Shown here piece by piece: positions 51,671 through 62,786 of a stretch of DNA of 64,000 nt (its first letter is position 1; every line of letters starts with the position of its first letter). The notes under the pieces are model-generated. The model saw only the letters and a program-made list of their open reading frames with translations, ran no database searches and was not told the DNA's origin. The stretch covers positions 124,001 to 188,000 of the forward strand of contig NZ_BAAAUX010000020.1 of assembly GCF_039534165.1 (NCBI RefSeq), given 5' to 3'. The position numbers were made by a program, and so were the translations under genes. Source of the stretch: Saccharopolyspora_D taberi (GTDB lineage Bacteria > Actinomycetota > Actinomycetes > Mycobacteriales > Pseudonocardiaceae).

Positions 51671-52090
51671 AGTGGCTTGCCGTTCCTCTAGTCTCGTGCC
51701 GCGGTTGCATGTAGGGAGCGGGTGCACCGCACCCCTGTGGGCGTTGGTGCCCTGCGCGGCCTCAGCCGTGTGAGCTCCCCCGGTGCCGGATGTCCGGCGG
51801 GGATGGGTCACAGCCCTCGGTCCGCCCCTGTTCAGGTGTTTGGTGCCCGGTACACGCGGTCGGGCGTGTCGCCTGTTGACCGCATACCGGTCCCGCCGAA
51901 CTTCGCCGGTGGGATGGGCTTGAGCCCGTACACCTACTCTTGCCACCCTGATCGGCAGCACAGGCCCGGAGAACCGGTCCTGGCCCGAACCAAGGGCGCG
52001 AGGCTGTTCGTAACGAAGCGGTCGGAATCATCCGGTGAAACCCAGATCTCCTGGTGACGCCGGAATCCGACCGCTGTCGAACGAGCAACC
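51671..52090 (-). promoter_or_regulatory. Long leader of the S10 operon
   Basis: About 415 nt between the predicted start of transcription and rpsJ. It has a 10-bp stem AGCGGTCGGA/TCCGACCGCT (near 52015-52074) and other GC-rich hairpins. Leaders of S10 are the target of L4 in E. coli; nothing shows that this is so here. No gene is seen. Confidence 0.4.
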
Positions 52091-52119
52091 CATACAGGAT
52101 GACACACGCCGTATGTCAA
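52091..52119 (-). promoter_or_regulatory. S10 operon promoter
   Basis: Perfect -35 TTGACA (52114-52119), 17-bp spacer, -10 TGTATG (52091-52096). One of the few perfect -35 boxes in the window; suits a strong ribosomal promoter. Confidence 0.6.
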
Positions 52120-52176
52120 CCCAAATCGGGGGTGGGTTCAGCGGGAATTCGATCTCGGTTTCCCGCCCGAACCCGC

Positions 52177-52212
52177 AGAGGGCCTGCCCTCCCGAAGGAA
52201 GGCAGGCCCTCT
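52177..52212 (-). terminator. tuf terminator
   Basis: Perfect 12-bp stem AGAGGGCCTGCC and complement, 12-base loop, 7 bases past the tuf stop. Ends the str operon before the S10 promoter. Confidence 0.85.
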
Positions 52213-52218
52213 ACCGGA

Positions 52219-53412
<1,194 letters not shown>

Positions 53413-53490
53413 TGGATTGTCCTCCTGGACTTGTTAACTTTCCGCCGTACGACTTGTTGTGCCAGGCGGAGTCCTGTCGGGTTGGTGACC

Positions 53491-53526
53491 GGTGGCCGCA
53501 CCTCCGCGAGCGGAGCCGCGGCCACC
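53491..53526 (-). promoter_or_regulatory. Hairpin between fusA and tuf
   Basis: Long imperfect stem GGTGGCCGC.../...GCGGCCACC with internal CTCCGC/GCGGAG and a 3-base loop, about 20 bases past the fusA stop. May reduce read-through into tuf. Confidence 0.5.
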
Positions 53527-53544
53527 CGCCGCCGGAACTGGGGA

Positions 53545-55647
53545 TTACTCCCCGGTCGCCTTCGCGATGATCTCCTTCGCCACGTTCGCGGGAACCTCGG
53601 CATAGGAGTCGAACACCATCGAGTAGTTCGCACGACCCTGCGTCTTGGAGCGCAGGTCGCCGACATACCCGAACATCTCGGACAGCGGGACCTGAGCCTT
53701 CACGACGCGGGTGCCGCTGCGCTCCTCCATGGCCTGGATCTGGCCACGGCGGGAGTTCAGGTCGCCGATGACGTCACCCATGTAGTCCTCGGGCGTGGTC
53801 ACCTCGACCGCCATGATCGGCTCGAGGATCGCGGGGGACGCCTTGGCGGCGGCCTCCTTCAGCGCGATCGAGCCGGCCACCTTGAAGGCCATTTCCGAGG
53901 AGTCGACCTCGTGGTACTGGCCGTCCAGCAGGGTCACCTTGATGCCGACCAGCGGGTAGCCGGCCAGCACGCCGTACTGCATGGCGTCCTGGGCACCCTG
54001 GTCGACCGACGGGATGTACTCCCGCGGCACGCGGCCACCGGTGACCTTGTTCTCGAACTCGTACGTCGCACTGTCGGCGGTCTGCTCGATCGGCTCGAGC
54101 GCGATGATGACCCGGGCGAACTGACCCGAACCACCGGTCTGCTTCTTGTGCGTGTACTCGTACTTGTCGACGGTCTTGCGGATCGTCTCGCGGTAGGCCA
54201 CCTGGGGCTTACCGATGTTCGCCTCGACCTTGAAGTCCGTCTTCATCCGGTTGACCAGGACCTCGAGGTGCAGCTCACCCATGCCCTTGATGATGGTCTG
54301 ACCGGTTTCCTCGTCCAGCTTGACCTGGAACGTGGGGTCCTCCTCGGCGAGCTTCTGGATCGCCGTGGACAGCTTCTCCTGGTCGGCCTTCGTCTTGGGC
54401 TCGATGGCCACCTCGATGACCGGCTTCGGGAAGGTCATCGACTCGAGGACGATCGGGTTCGCCGGGTCGCACAGGGTGTCACCGGTGGTCGTGTCCTTGA
54501 GACCGATCACCGCGTAGATGTGACCCGCCTGGATCTCCTCGACCGGGTTCTCCTTGTTGGAGTGCATCTGGAACATCTTCCCGATGCGCTCCTTGCGCTC
54601 CTTGGTCGAGTTGATGACCTGGGTGCCGGAGGAGACCTTGCCGGAGTAGACCCGGACGTAGGTCAGCTTGCCGAAGAACGGGTGCACCGAGATCTTCGAG
54701 ACCAGCGCGGAGAAGGGCTCCTCGGTGCTGGGCTTGCGCTCGGCCGGGGTCTCGCCGTCGGTCAGCGTGCCCTGCACGGCCGGGACGTCCAGCGGCGAGG
54801 GCAGGTAGTCGACGACCGCGTCCAGCATCGGCTGGACACCCTTGTTCTTGAACGCGGTACCGCACAGCACCGGGAACGCCTCCCGGTTGATGGTGATCTT
54901 GCGGATGGCGCCCTTGATCTGCTCCTCGGTCAGCTCCTCGCCGCCGAAGTAGAGCTCCATGAGCTCCTCGTCGGACTCCGCGACGGCCTCGACCAGCTTC
55001 TCGCGGTACTCCGCGGCGCGGTCGGCGAGGTCGGCCGGGATGTCCTCGACCGCGTAGTCCGTGCCCTTCTTGACCTCGCCTCGCCAGGTCAGGGCCTTCA
55101 TCCGGACCAGGTCGACGACGCCCTCGAAGTCGGACTCCGCACCGATCGGCAGCTGGAGGACCAGCGGCTTGGCGTTGAGGCGCTCCTCGATGGTCTTGAC
55201 GGTGTAGTAGAAGTCCGCGCCCAGCTTGTCCATCTTGTTGACGAAGCAGATGCGGGGGACCTCGTACTTGTCCGCCTGACGCCAGACCTGCTCGGACTGG
55301 GGCTCGACACCTTCCTTGCCGTCGAACACCGCGACCGCACCGTCGAGCACGCGCAGGGACCGCTCCACCTCGACGGTGAAGTCGACGTGCCCCGGGGTGT
55401 CGATGATGTTGATCTGGTTGTCGTCCCAGAAGGTCGTGGTAGCAGCCGAGGTGATGGTGATACCCCGCTTCTGCTCCTCTTCCATCCAGTCCATCGTCGC
55501 GGCGCCGTCGTGCACCTCGCCGATCTTGTACGTGATCCCCGTGTAGTAGAGGATCCGCTCGGTCGTGGTGGTCTTGCCCGCGTCGATGTGGGCCATGATG
55601 CCGATGTTGCGGACCTTGGTCAGGTCTGTCAGCACGTCGCGTGCCAC
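53545..55647 (-). CDS. fusA: Elongation factor G
   Basis: 700 aa. GTPase loop AHIDAGKTTTTERILYYTG, DTPGHVDF, NKMDKLGAD, then domains II-V. GTG at 55647 has only a weak upstream site. Follows rpsG by 75 bp. Confidence 0.99.
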   Translation of the reverse strand: MARDVLTDLTKVRNIGIMAHIDAGKTTTTERILYYTGITYKIGEVHDGAATMDWMEEEQKRGITITSAATTTFWDDNQINIIDTPGHVDFTVEVERSLRVLDGAVAVFDGKEGVEPQSEQVWRQADKYEVPRICFVNKMDKLGADFYYTVKTIEERLNAKPLVLQLPIGAESDFEGVVDLVRMKALTWRGEVKKGTDYAVEDIPADLADRAAEYREKLVEAVAESDEELMELYFGGEELTEEQIKGAIRKITINREAFPVLCGTAFKNKGVQPMLDAVVDYLPSPLDVPAVQGTLTDGETPAERKPSTEEPFSALVSKISVHPFFGKLTYVRVYSGKVSSGTQVINSTKERKERIGKMFQMHSNKENPVEEIQAGHIYAVIGLKDTTTGDTLCDPANPIVLESMTFPKPVIEVAIEPKTKADQEKLSTAIQKLAEEDPTFQVKLDEETGQTIIKGMGELHLEVLVNRMKTDFKVEANIGKPQVAYRETIRKTVDKYEYTHKKQTGGSGQFARVIIALEPIEQTADSATYEFENKVTGGRVPREYIPSVDQGAQDAMQYGVLAGYPLVGIKVTLLDGQYHEVDSSEMAFKVAGSIALKEAAAKASPAILEPIMAVEVTTPEDYMGDVIGDLNSRRGQIQAMEERSGTRVVKAQVPLSEMFGYVGDLRSKTQGRANYSMVFDSYAEVPANVAKEIIAKATGE

Positions 55648-55722
55648 GAGTTTGTTCCCCGTTCCTACAGCAGGTTCAGCTGTCGAATCGGTGAGTCGAA
55701 GCGGGCAGGAGCCGACCCGACG

Positions 55723-56192
55723 TCACCAGCGGTAGTGCGCGAAGGCCTTGTTGGACTCCGCCATCTTGTGCGTGTCTTCGCGCTTCTTGACGCTCGCGCC
55801 AAGACCGTTGCTCGCGTCCAGGAGCTCGTTCATCAGGCGCTCGACCATGGTCTTCTCGCGGCGGGCCCGCGAGTAGGTCACCAGCCAGCGCAGCGCCAGG
55901 GTGGTGGAGCGGCCGGCCCGGACCTCGATCGGCACCTGGTAGGTCGCGCCACCGACGCGGCGGCTGCGGACCTCGAGGGTGGGCTTGACGTTGTCCAGCG
56001 CGCGCTTGAGCGTGACGACCGGGTCGGTGCCGGTCTTCTCCCGGCAGCCTTCCAGCGCGGCGTACACGATGCGCTCGGCCAGCGAACGCTTGCCGTCCAC
56101 CAGGACCTTGTTCACCAGCTGGGTGACCAGCGGCGAGCTGTAGACGGGGTCGGCGTGCAACGGCCGCTTCGGGGCCGGACCCTTGCGGGGCA

Positions 56193-56193
<1 letters not shown>
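55723..56193 (-). CDS. rpsG: 30S ribosomal protein S7
   Basis: 156 aa; MPRKGPAPKRPLHADPVYSSPLV and RRVGGATYQVPIEVRAGR. The ATG overlaps the rpsL stop by one base. Confidence 0.98.
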
Positions 56194-56567
<374 letters not shown>

Positions 56568-56879
56568 GGACCGGCTTTCTGTCAGCGTTCGCGTCTTCTG
56601 GCTACTCGTCCAAGCGCCGCTCGTCCGAGCTCCGCTTGACGCACCGTGCCCTGGCGTCGAGCACCGCAGGCACTGTGTACTTGGGACTCCCCCGCACCAC
56701 GAGGTCGGGCGTGTCGCCCGCTCCTCGGCCTTGCGGCGCTGATGGCGTCCCAACGGGAATGACCCCAGTGGGCTGTCAGGAGGAGTTCCGCCGCCCGCGG
56801 CGGTGTCCGCGATCGCGGATAACGATCGCCGTCACGCACGGGCATGCGGATCGACCCGATGGCTCGGGTCCGATAAACA

Positions 56880-56909
56880 AAGATACCCGCCCCGTTCTGA
56901 GGGGGTCAA
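56880..56909 (-). promoter_or_regulatory. str operon promoter
   Basis: -35 TTGACC (56904-56909), 18-bp spacer, -10 TATCTT (56880-56885), followed by AT-rich TTTGTTTATC. A good SigA-type match aimed at rpsL. Confidence 0.7.
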
Positions 56910-57070
56910 AACGGGGGTACCCATGACCTGCCCGGTCCGACCAGGGCTCCTTCGAGCGCCGCCGGCCACCGGGCTCGCCGTGTCTGATCAGCCACTCTAC
57001 CCATTGCCGCAAGGGTTGCCGGAGAGCTGGGACCGGAGAGCACACCAAAGGCGCAGGCTCGAACGGTTGC

Positions 57071-57104
57071 GCGAGCCGGCCGGCGGTGCTGCCGGCCGGC
57101 TCGC
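57071..57104 (-). terminator. Terminator of the DraG-like gene
   Basis: Perfect 14-bp stem GCGAGCCGGCCGGC and complement with a 6-base loop, 6 bases past the stop at 57111. Confidence 0.85.
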
Positions 57105-57110
57105 GTGCGG

Positions 57111-60100
57111 TCAGCGGTCGGCGTCGTAGACCGAACCGGGCATCACGCCGTTGATCCGGCGCGGCGAAGGCTTCGGCGACGGGAACTCGGCGAGCGGCTC
57201 CGGCTCGTCGGAGACCGCGCGCAGCCTGCGCGAGGAGTTCTCCGGCAGCTGCTCCTCCCGGCGCGCGCGGACCGGGTACCGGTCGTTCCAGTCCTCGTCG
57301 ACCGGGCGGGCCACGTCCGGGGCGTCCGGGTGGAAGGCGCCCACCCCGAACTCGACCACGCAGTCCAGCGCCATCTGCTCGATGACGTCGCGCAGCTCCA
57401 GGTCGGCCAGCCAGTCCACCGGCAGCGCGCTCACGCCCAGCAGGGCGCCGACGATGTTGCCGCAGATCGCGGCGGTGGAGTCGCTGTCGCCGGAGTGGTG
57501 GGCGGCCACCCGCAGCGCCAGCTCGACGTCGTCGCCGCCGACCAGCGCCGCGCACACGGCGATGGCCAGCGCCTCCTCGCCGACCCAGCCGCCGCCGAGG
57601 ACCTCCTCGATGTGGCGCGGGCTGGGCACCCCGCTGCCCGCCAGCTCGACGGCGAGCTTGAGCATCGCGGTGGTCTCGTCGTGGTCCTCCCAGGTCTCCA
57701 GGACCTGGAGGGCCAGCCAGACGCCGTCGTCGAGACTGCGGCCGAGCAGCGCCTGCTGCACGATCACCGCGAGCGCGCCCGCCGAGTGGTAGCCGGCGGG
57801 GTGGGTATGGGTCAGCGCGGCAGTCCGGGCGGCGAGCTCGAAGACCTCGGCCGGGTCGGCGGAGTACAGCGCCGCGGGCGCGGCCCGCATGACACCGCCG
57901 CAGCCCTTGGAGTCGTTGATCTTGTGGGAGAACGAGCCAGCCGGGCGGCCGTCGCCGAAGTCCGACAGCGCGCGGAAGATCGTCTTGCCCGGTCCCCTGG
58001 TGCTGAACAGCCCGGGGACCTCGATCAGCCAGCCGTCGGGCACGGGGTGGTCGGAGATGTACCAGCCTGCGGCGGCCTCCCACGCCACGCCCTGGGTGTG
58101 CAGCCAGCGCTGGTAGGCCAGCTGCACCTCGGGCAGCGGGTCGTCCGAGCCGAGGGTGCGCTGCGCGATGCTGCCGCGGATCAGCCCTTCGGCGGTGAAC
58201 AGCGTCATCTGGGTGTCGTCGGTGATCGCACCGCGCACGCCGTACGCCTCCCGCAGGCCGCGCGGGCCGTCCGGGCCGAACCGCTGGGTGATCTCCTCCG
58301 CGGTCCGGAACTCCAGGTCGGAGCCCAGCGAGTCGCCGAGCGCGCCGCCGAGGAAGCAGCCGAGCACGCGTTCGGTCAGCGACGGGGCGACGTAGTCGGG
58401 GTCCTCGGCCTTGGCGTGGCCGCCGGAGGAGATGGCCACCGGGGCGGGTTCGGTGGTCGGGAAGCCGGGTTCGGCGCCGTTCTCGGACTCGGCGCCGATT
58501 TGCGCTAAGGCGGCGAGGGCCGCTACCGGTTCCGCCGCGACTTCTGCGGGCTCGACTTCTTCGAGTTCGGGCTCTGCGGAGTCGTTTTCTTCGGGCTCGG
58601 CTTCTTCGGTGTCAGCTTCTTCGTAGCCGTTTTCTTCGAGTTCGGCTTCTTCCAGCTCGGCTTGTTCCGGCTGGGATTCTTCCGGCTCGGCGTCTTCCGG
58701 CTCGGCTTCTTCGAGGCCGACGCCGTCGGATTCGAGGGCGTCCTCTTCCGGCTCGGCCTCGTCCGCCGGGTCCGGGTCGGTGGCGAGTTCGGTTTCCGGC
58801 TCGGTTTCGCCGGACAGTTCCGGCTCTGCGGGCAGTTCCGGCTCTGCGGGCAGTTCCGCGTCGATGAGCAGCCCCGGGTCGATGAACGACTGGATGTCGA
58901 CCTCGGAATCCGGCTCCGGATCGGCCACCTCGAGGTCGAGTCCGGTCTCGGCGGCTTCGACGTCCTCGGCTTCGACGTCGGCGAGGACTTCCGCCGGGGA
59001 ATCGACGGGCTCGGGCTCGGGCGGCGCCGGGAAGGTCGGCTGCCCCGCGGAGTTTCCCTCCTCTGCGGGGAGGAACTCACCGCTGACCGGTTCCGGGACG
59101 AAGACCGGCGCGGGCTCCGGCTCGTCCCGCACGACCGGCTGGGGCGCGGTCTGCTCGCGCGGGTCCGGGTCGTCCGGCCGGATCGCGGGCAGCACCATCG
59201 TGGCCTCCGCCGCCGAAGTAGCCTCCGCCGCCGAAGCATCCACTGTGGACCCCTGCGGTGCGGCCAGGGCGAGCGGAGCGGCGGGCGGCCTGCTGTCGGC
59301 CACGTAGCGCTGCGCCCACTTCGGCATGGTCGGTGCCGCGAACGCCTCGGCCGCGTCAGCGCACAGCAGCTCGACGATCTCGCGCATCTCCAGCTGTTCC
59401 AGCCACCGCTCCGGGATCGCGCCGGGCCCGTACAGCGCTCCCGCGAGCTGCCCGGCCAACGCGCCGGACACCGAGCTGTCCGCCGAGTGGTTCACCGCCA
59501 TCCGCACCGCGTCGGCGAAGTTGTCCGTGCACGCCACCGAGGCCAGCGCGATGCCGAGCTCACCCGGCTTGCCGTAGGTGTCGAACTCGATGTCCAGCTC
59601 CGCCGGTCCGAGCCGCTGGCCGCGCTGGCCCGCGAACATCGCGGCGTGCACGGTCCGGTGGACGTCGGCGGGCGGCGGGCCAGCGGTGTAGGTCCGGCCG
59701 AGCCGCTGCTTCTCCGACGCCGAAACCGCGTCCCAGAGCCCGTTTCCGCGGACCAGCTGTGCGAGCACGTCGCTGTGCAGACCGGCCGCGGCCTGCGTGT
59801 TGACGTCCGCGGTGAACAGGTGCGCGACCATCGCTCCGGCGGCGAAGACCAGCTCGCCCGCGTTGCCCCACAACAGCGTCGGCGCGGCCCACACGATGGC
59901 GTCCGAAACGCACGTGTCGCCCAGCAGCGGGCTCGGCGGGTTCGGCGCCGCGGCCCGGCCCATCGCGGCCAGCGCGAACCCGGTCGGGTTGCGGGTGGAG
60001 TGCACCTCGGGCCGTTCCAGCAGCCAGCCCGCGGGCTCGGGGTACCTGCCGAGCACCGCGGCCATCGCGTACTCCCACGGCACGCCCTGCGTGTGCAGCC

Positions 60101-60437
60101 ACCGCAGGTGGTTGACGCTCACCAGGTCCGTCGGCAGCCAGCCGTTCGGATCGATGTTGGCGGCCTTGGCGCGCAGCAGCGCTTCCAGCGTGAACACCGT
60201 CATCTGGGTGAGGTCGGTGGCCGCGCCCCGGCGGCCGAAGACCGGGATGAGGTCCACGACCCCGCGCGGCGGGAACCAGTGCTGGATCTCCGCCCCGGAC
60301 CGCCACCGGACGGCCGCGCCGAGGGCGTCGCCGACCGCACCGCCGAGCATCGCGCCGCGGAAGCGCTCCGCCCACGCGTCGCCGGGCGGCATCACCGGTC
60401 GGTTCGGGCGGGCGGACCAGGAGTTCGTGTCGGTCAT
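57111..60437 (-). CDS. Tandem ADP-ribosylglycohydrolase-family protein with degenerate N-terminal domain
   Basis: 1108 aa. Two DraG-type domains are joined by about 300 residues of Glu/Pro/Ala-rich linker (about 385-685). The C-terminal domain (about 686-1040) keeps the metal ligands: AITDDTQMTLF and HHSGDSDSTA. The N-terminal domain (about 15-385) has lost them: the first motif reads ATDLTQM (Leu76) and the second NHSADSSVSG (319-324). It is likely a non-catalytic ligand-binding or regulatory domain. The linker has EEAEPEDAEPEESQPEQ-like acidic repeats. ATG 60437 with AGGAGA 7 bases upstream is chosen over an earlier start. Function in ADP-ribose removal is inferred. Confidence 0.82.
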   Translation of the reverse strand: MTDTNSWSARPNRPVMPPGDAWAERFRGAMLGGAVGDALGAAVRWRSGAEIQHWFPPRGVVDLIPVFGRRGAATDLTQMTVFTLEALLRAKAANIDPNGWLPTDLVSVNHLRWLHTQGVPWEYAMAAVLGRYPEPAGWLLERPEVHSTRNPTGFALAAMGRAAAPNPPSPLLGDTCVSDAIVWAAPTLLWGNAGELVFAAGAMVAHLFTADVNTQAAAGLHSDVLAQLVRGNGLWDAVSASEKQRLGRTYTAGPPPADVHRTVHAAMFAGQRGQRLGPAELDIEFDTYGKPGELGIALASVACTDNFADAVRMAVNHSADSSVSGALAGQLAGALYGPGAIPERWLEQLEMREIVELLCADAAEAFAAPTMPKWAQRYVADSRPPAAPLALAAPQGSTVDASAAEATSAAEATMVLPAIRPDDPDPREQTAPQPVVRDEPEPAPVFVPEPVSGEFLPAEEGNSAGQPTFPAPPEPEPVDSPAEVLADVEAEDVEAAETGLDLEVADPEPDSEVDIQSFIDPGLLIDAELPAEPELPAEPELSGETEPETELATDPDPADEAEPEEDALESDGVGLEEAEPEDAEPEESQPEQAELEEAELEENGYEEADTEEAEPEENDSAEPELEEVEPAEVAAEPVAALAALAQIGAESENGAEPGFPTTEPAPVAISSGGHAKAEDPDYVAPSLTERVLGCFLGGALGDSLGSDLEFRTAEEITQRFGPDGPRGLREAYGVRGAITDDTQMTLFTAEGLIRGSIAQRTLGSDDPLPEVQLAYQRWLHTQGVAWEAAAGWYISDHPVPDGWLIEVPGLFSTRGPGKTIFRALSDFGDGRPAGSFSHKINDSKGCGGVMRAAPAALYSADPAEVFELAARTAALTHTHPAGYHSAGALAVIVQQALLGRSLDDGVWLALQVLETWEDHDETTAMLKLAVELAGSGVPSPRHIEEVLGGGWVGEEALAIAVCAALVGGDDVELALRVAAHHSGDSDSTAAICGNIVGALLGVSALPVDWLADLELRDVIEQMALDCVVEFGVGAFHPDAPDVARPVDEDWNDRYPVRARREEQLPENSSRRLRAVSDEPEPLAEFPSPKPSPRRINGVMPGSVYDADR

Positions 60438-60486
60438 CCCTGTGTCTCCTGTCGGGGTCACCAGGCTGCGGGTCGCCAGGCGGGGG

Positions 60487-61605
60487 TCACCAGGCGGGGT
60501 ACCGCTGCGTCCACGCCGCGTCGGTGGGCGGGTTCGGGCTGAACTCGGCCAGTGCGTCCTGGGCGATGGTGCGGATCAGGTCGTGCAGTTCGAGCTTTTC
60601 AAGCCACTCCGGGGGAATGGCGCGGATTCCGTGGATCGCCCCCGCAATGTTGCCGCACACGATCCCGGTGGAGTCGGAGTCCCCCGAGTGGTTCACCGAC
60701 AGCAGCAGCGCGTCCCGCGGGTTGTCGGTGGCCATGGCCGCGTAGAGGCCGATCGCGAGGGCCTCCTCGCCCACCCAGCCCTGGCCGAGCTCCTCCTTCA
60801 GCTCCTCCGGGGTGACCGCGCCCCGGCCCGCCAGCTCGACGGCCGCGTCCAGCGCCGCGAGCTGCTCCTCGTGCTCGGGCCAGCGGACGAGCAGTTCGCG
60901 GGCGATCCGCACGGAGTCGGCCGGCGGGACCGACCGGATCAGCTGGTGCACGATCACCGCCAGCACGCCGGCGGACAGGAACCCGCTGGGGTGGCTGTGG
61001 GTCAGCGCCGCGGTGTCGACGGCGGCCTTGAACACCTCGGCCGGGTCGTTGGACCACACCGCGACCGGCGCGGCGCGCATGACGCCGCCGCAGCCCTTGG
61101 AGTCGTTGATCCGGTGCTGCGGGGTCGCGTGCTGGTGGGTCCGCGCGAAGTTCCCGAGCGCGGTCAGGCACGTGTTGCCGGGGGCGCGGGGGCTGAACAG
61201 GTCGCTGTTGGTGATCAGCCAGCCGTCGGGCTGCGGCAGGTGCCTGGCGTAGGGCCCGGCCGCCTGCTCCCAGGGCTGGTTCTGCGTGTGGTACCAGCGC
61301 TGGTACGCGTGCTGCACCTCGGGAACGGGGTCGTTGTCGACCGGCTTGATGCGCCGCGCGATGTGGGCCCGGATCAGCCCTTCCAGCGTGAACAGCATCA
61401 TCTGGGTGTCGTCGGAGATGTTGGCCAGACCGTCGCGGAGCACCGGTTCGGTCAGCCCCGCTTCGCCGTGGTGGCGGCGGATCATGCCGAGGTCGTGGAA
61501 CTCGATGGCGTAGCCGAGGGCGTCGCCCATCGCGCCGCCGAGCATGCTGCCGAGGAACCTCTCGTGGGCGTTCGGGGCCTCGTTTCCCGGAACCTGCTCG
61601 CTCAT
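60487..61605 (-). CDS. ADP-ribosylglycohydrolase-family protein (DraG-like)
   Basis: 372 aa, single domain. Metal motifs intact: ISDDTQMMLF and NHSGDSDSTG, plus HRINDSKGCGGVMRAAP and GWVGEEALAIG, all shared with the C-terminal domain of the neighbour. It is 49 bp upstream of the 1108-aa gene and likely cotranscribed. ATG at 61605; a longer frame to 61749 looks untranslated. Removes ADP-ribose from Arg or other targets in known members; target here unknown. Confidence 0.87.
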   Translation of the reverse strand: MSEQVPGNEAPNAHERFLGSMLGGAMGDALGYAIEFHDLGMIRRHHGEAGLTEPVLRDGLANISDDTQMMLFTLEGLIRAHIARRIKPVDNDPVPEVQHAYQRWYHTQNQPWEQAAGPYARHLPQPDGWLITNSDLFSPRAPGNTCLTALGNFARTHQHATPQHRINDSKGCGGVMRAAPVAVWSNDPAEVFKAAVDTAALTHSHPSGFLSAGVLAVIVHQLIRSVPPADSVRIARELLVRWPEHEEQLAALDAAVELAGRGAVTPEELKEELGQGWVGEEALAIGLYAAMATDNPRDALLLSVNHSGDSDSTGIVCGNIAGAIHGIRAIPPEWLEKLELHDLIRTIAQDALAEFSPNPPTDAAWTQRYPAW

Positions 61606-61767
61606 CGGCTTTCGACACCCGCTTCCGTCGTGATCGGACCTGCCGGGCTCGTGAGCGCCCCGCTCCCACTGCCCCGCGGGCGAGAACGTACCAACTCGGA
61701 ATTGCCCGCCCGTGCGCCTTCGATCATTTAAACGTGTAGGCAACCTCACCCCGGGGCGTGCGGGCCG

Positions 61768-62607
61768 CTAGCGCACGAGGAACCGCAGCAACTTCCGGTT
61801 GGTCTCCTCGGCGTTTCCCATCGGGACCGCGTGATGTCCGACGCCGGACACGACGGCGGTCTCGACGTTCGGCACGCGGCGGCGGGCGTTGCGGATCAGG
61901 ATGCGGATGTTGTGCGCCTTGCTGTTCTCGGCGACCAGCACCAGCGTCGGGACCGTCAGCCGCTCCGGCTGCGGGCTCGGGCGCACGATCACCTTGGAGC
62001 GCTGGGAGAAAGCGCCGAGGGCCTGGAGTTCCAGCACCTCCGGGTCGATCCCGCCGCCGGTCTCCCACCTGACGAAGTCGCGGATGCGCGCGGGGGTGGG
62101 GCGCAGCAGCGGAGCCGCGCGCAGCAGGTAGCCCGGCTTCCAGCGGGCGAAGCACGCGGTGGGCTCCAGCAGCGCGAGCCTGCGGACACGGATCGAGCGC
62201 AGGGCGTAGTGCAGCGCGATCCACGCGCCGTGGGAATGTCCGCACAGGTGCACGGCTTCGAGGTCCAGGTGGTCGAGCACCGCGTCCAGCCAGGCCATCA
62301 GGTCGGGCAGGCCGGTGATCGCGCGCCCGTCCGGGACGCTGCGGCCGGCGTCTCCCATCCGGTCGATCGCGTAGACGCGGTGGGAACGGCTGAGCGCTTC
62401 GGCGTTGGCGAACCAGACCGCGGACGTGGTTCCCGCGCCGTGCATGAGCACCAGCGGGGTCGCGTCCTGCGGGCCGCAGGCGTGCACGCGCGTGGTGCCG
62501 AACTGCGACGGGACGTCCAGTCGTTCCACCTCGATCGGCCACCGGGCCAGCACCGCGTCGTAAGCCGCTGCGTACGCTTCCGCGTTCTCCGAGGTCGGGA
62601 AGGCCAT
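61768..62607 (-). CDS. Alpha/beta hydrolase
   Basis: 279 aa. HGAGTTSAVW oxyanion loop, nucleophile elbow GHSHGAW (Ser in place), acid around TLVLVAEN and His in GVGHHAVP. A small cap domain (ARWKPGYLLRAAPLLRP). ATG 62607 has GAGG 6 bases upstream. Substrate unknown. Upstream of the DraG-like genes by 162 bp, on the same strand. Confidence 0.85.
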   Translation of the reverse strand: MAFPTSENAEAYAAAYDAVLARWPIEVERLDVPSQFGTTRVHACGPQDATPLVLMHGAGTTSAVWFANAEALSRSHRVYAIDRMGDAGRSVPDGRAITGLPDLMAWLDAVLDHLDLEAVHLCGHSHGAWIALHYALRSIRVRRLALLEPTACFARWKPGYLLRAAPLLRPTPARIRDFVRWETGGGIDPEVLELQALGAFSQRSKVIVRPSPQPERLTVPTLVLVAENSKAHNIRILIRNARRRVPNVETAVVSGVGHHAVPMGNAEETNRKLLRFLVR

Positions 62608-62786
62608 CGCTCACCTCGATCACCGGTCGTCGCCGACTGATAGTACGGTCGCGGCCCCGTGGGGCTTCCCCTCCGCGCGCGACCCGGGGCGCCATCACTC
62701 GATCGGAGGTGGGCGGATTCCCCGGGAAACCGCAGGGAACACCTGTTCTAAGCTTGACCCGCGCCGGCCACATCGAGGGAGAAACG

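Larger units (their letters stand above)
56568..57110. other. Gap between rpsL and the DraG-like gene
   Basis: 543 bp without a credible gene. It holds the str promoter (56880-56909), an untranslated leader of about 305 nt and, at the far end, the terminator of the DraG-like gene (57071-57104). Confidence 0.7.

Noticed and set aside
57111..60437. Frameshift or misassembly producing the two-domain DraG protein
   Set aside because: The frame is open for 1108 codons, codon usage is uniform, and the two domains differ enough that a tandem assembly error is unlikely.
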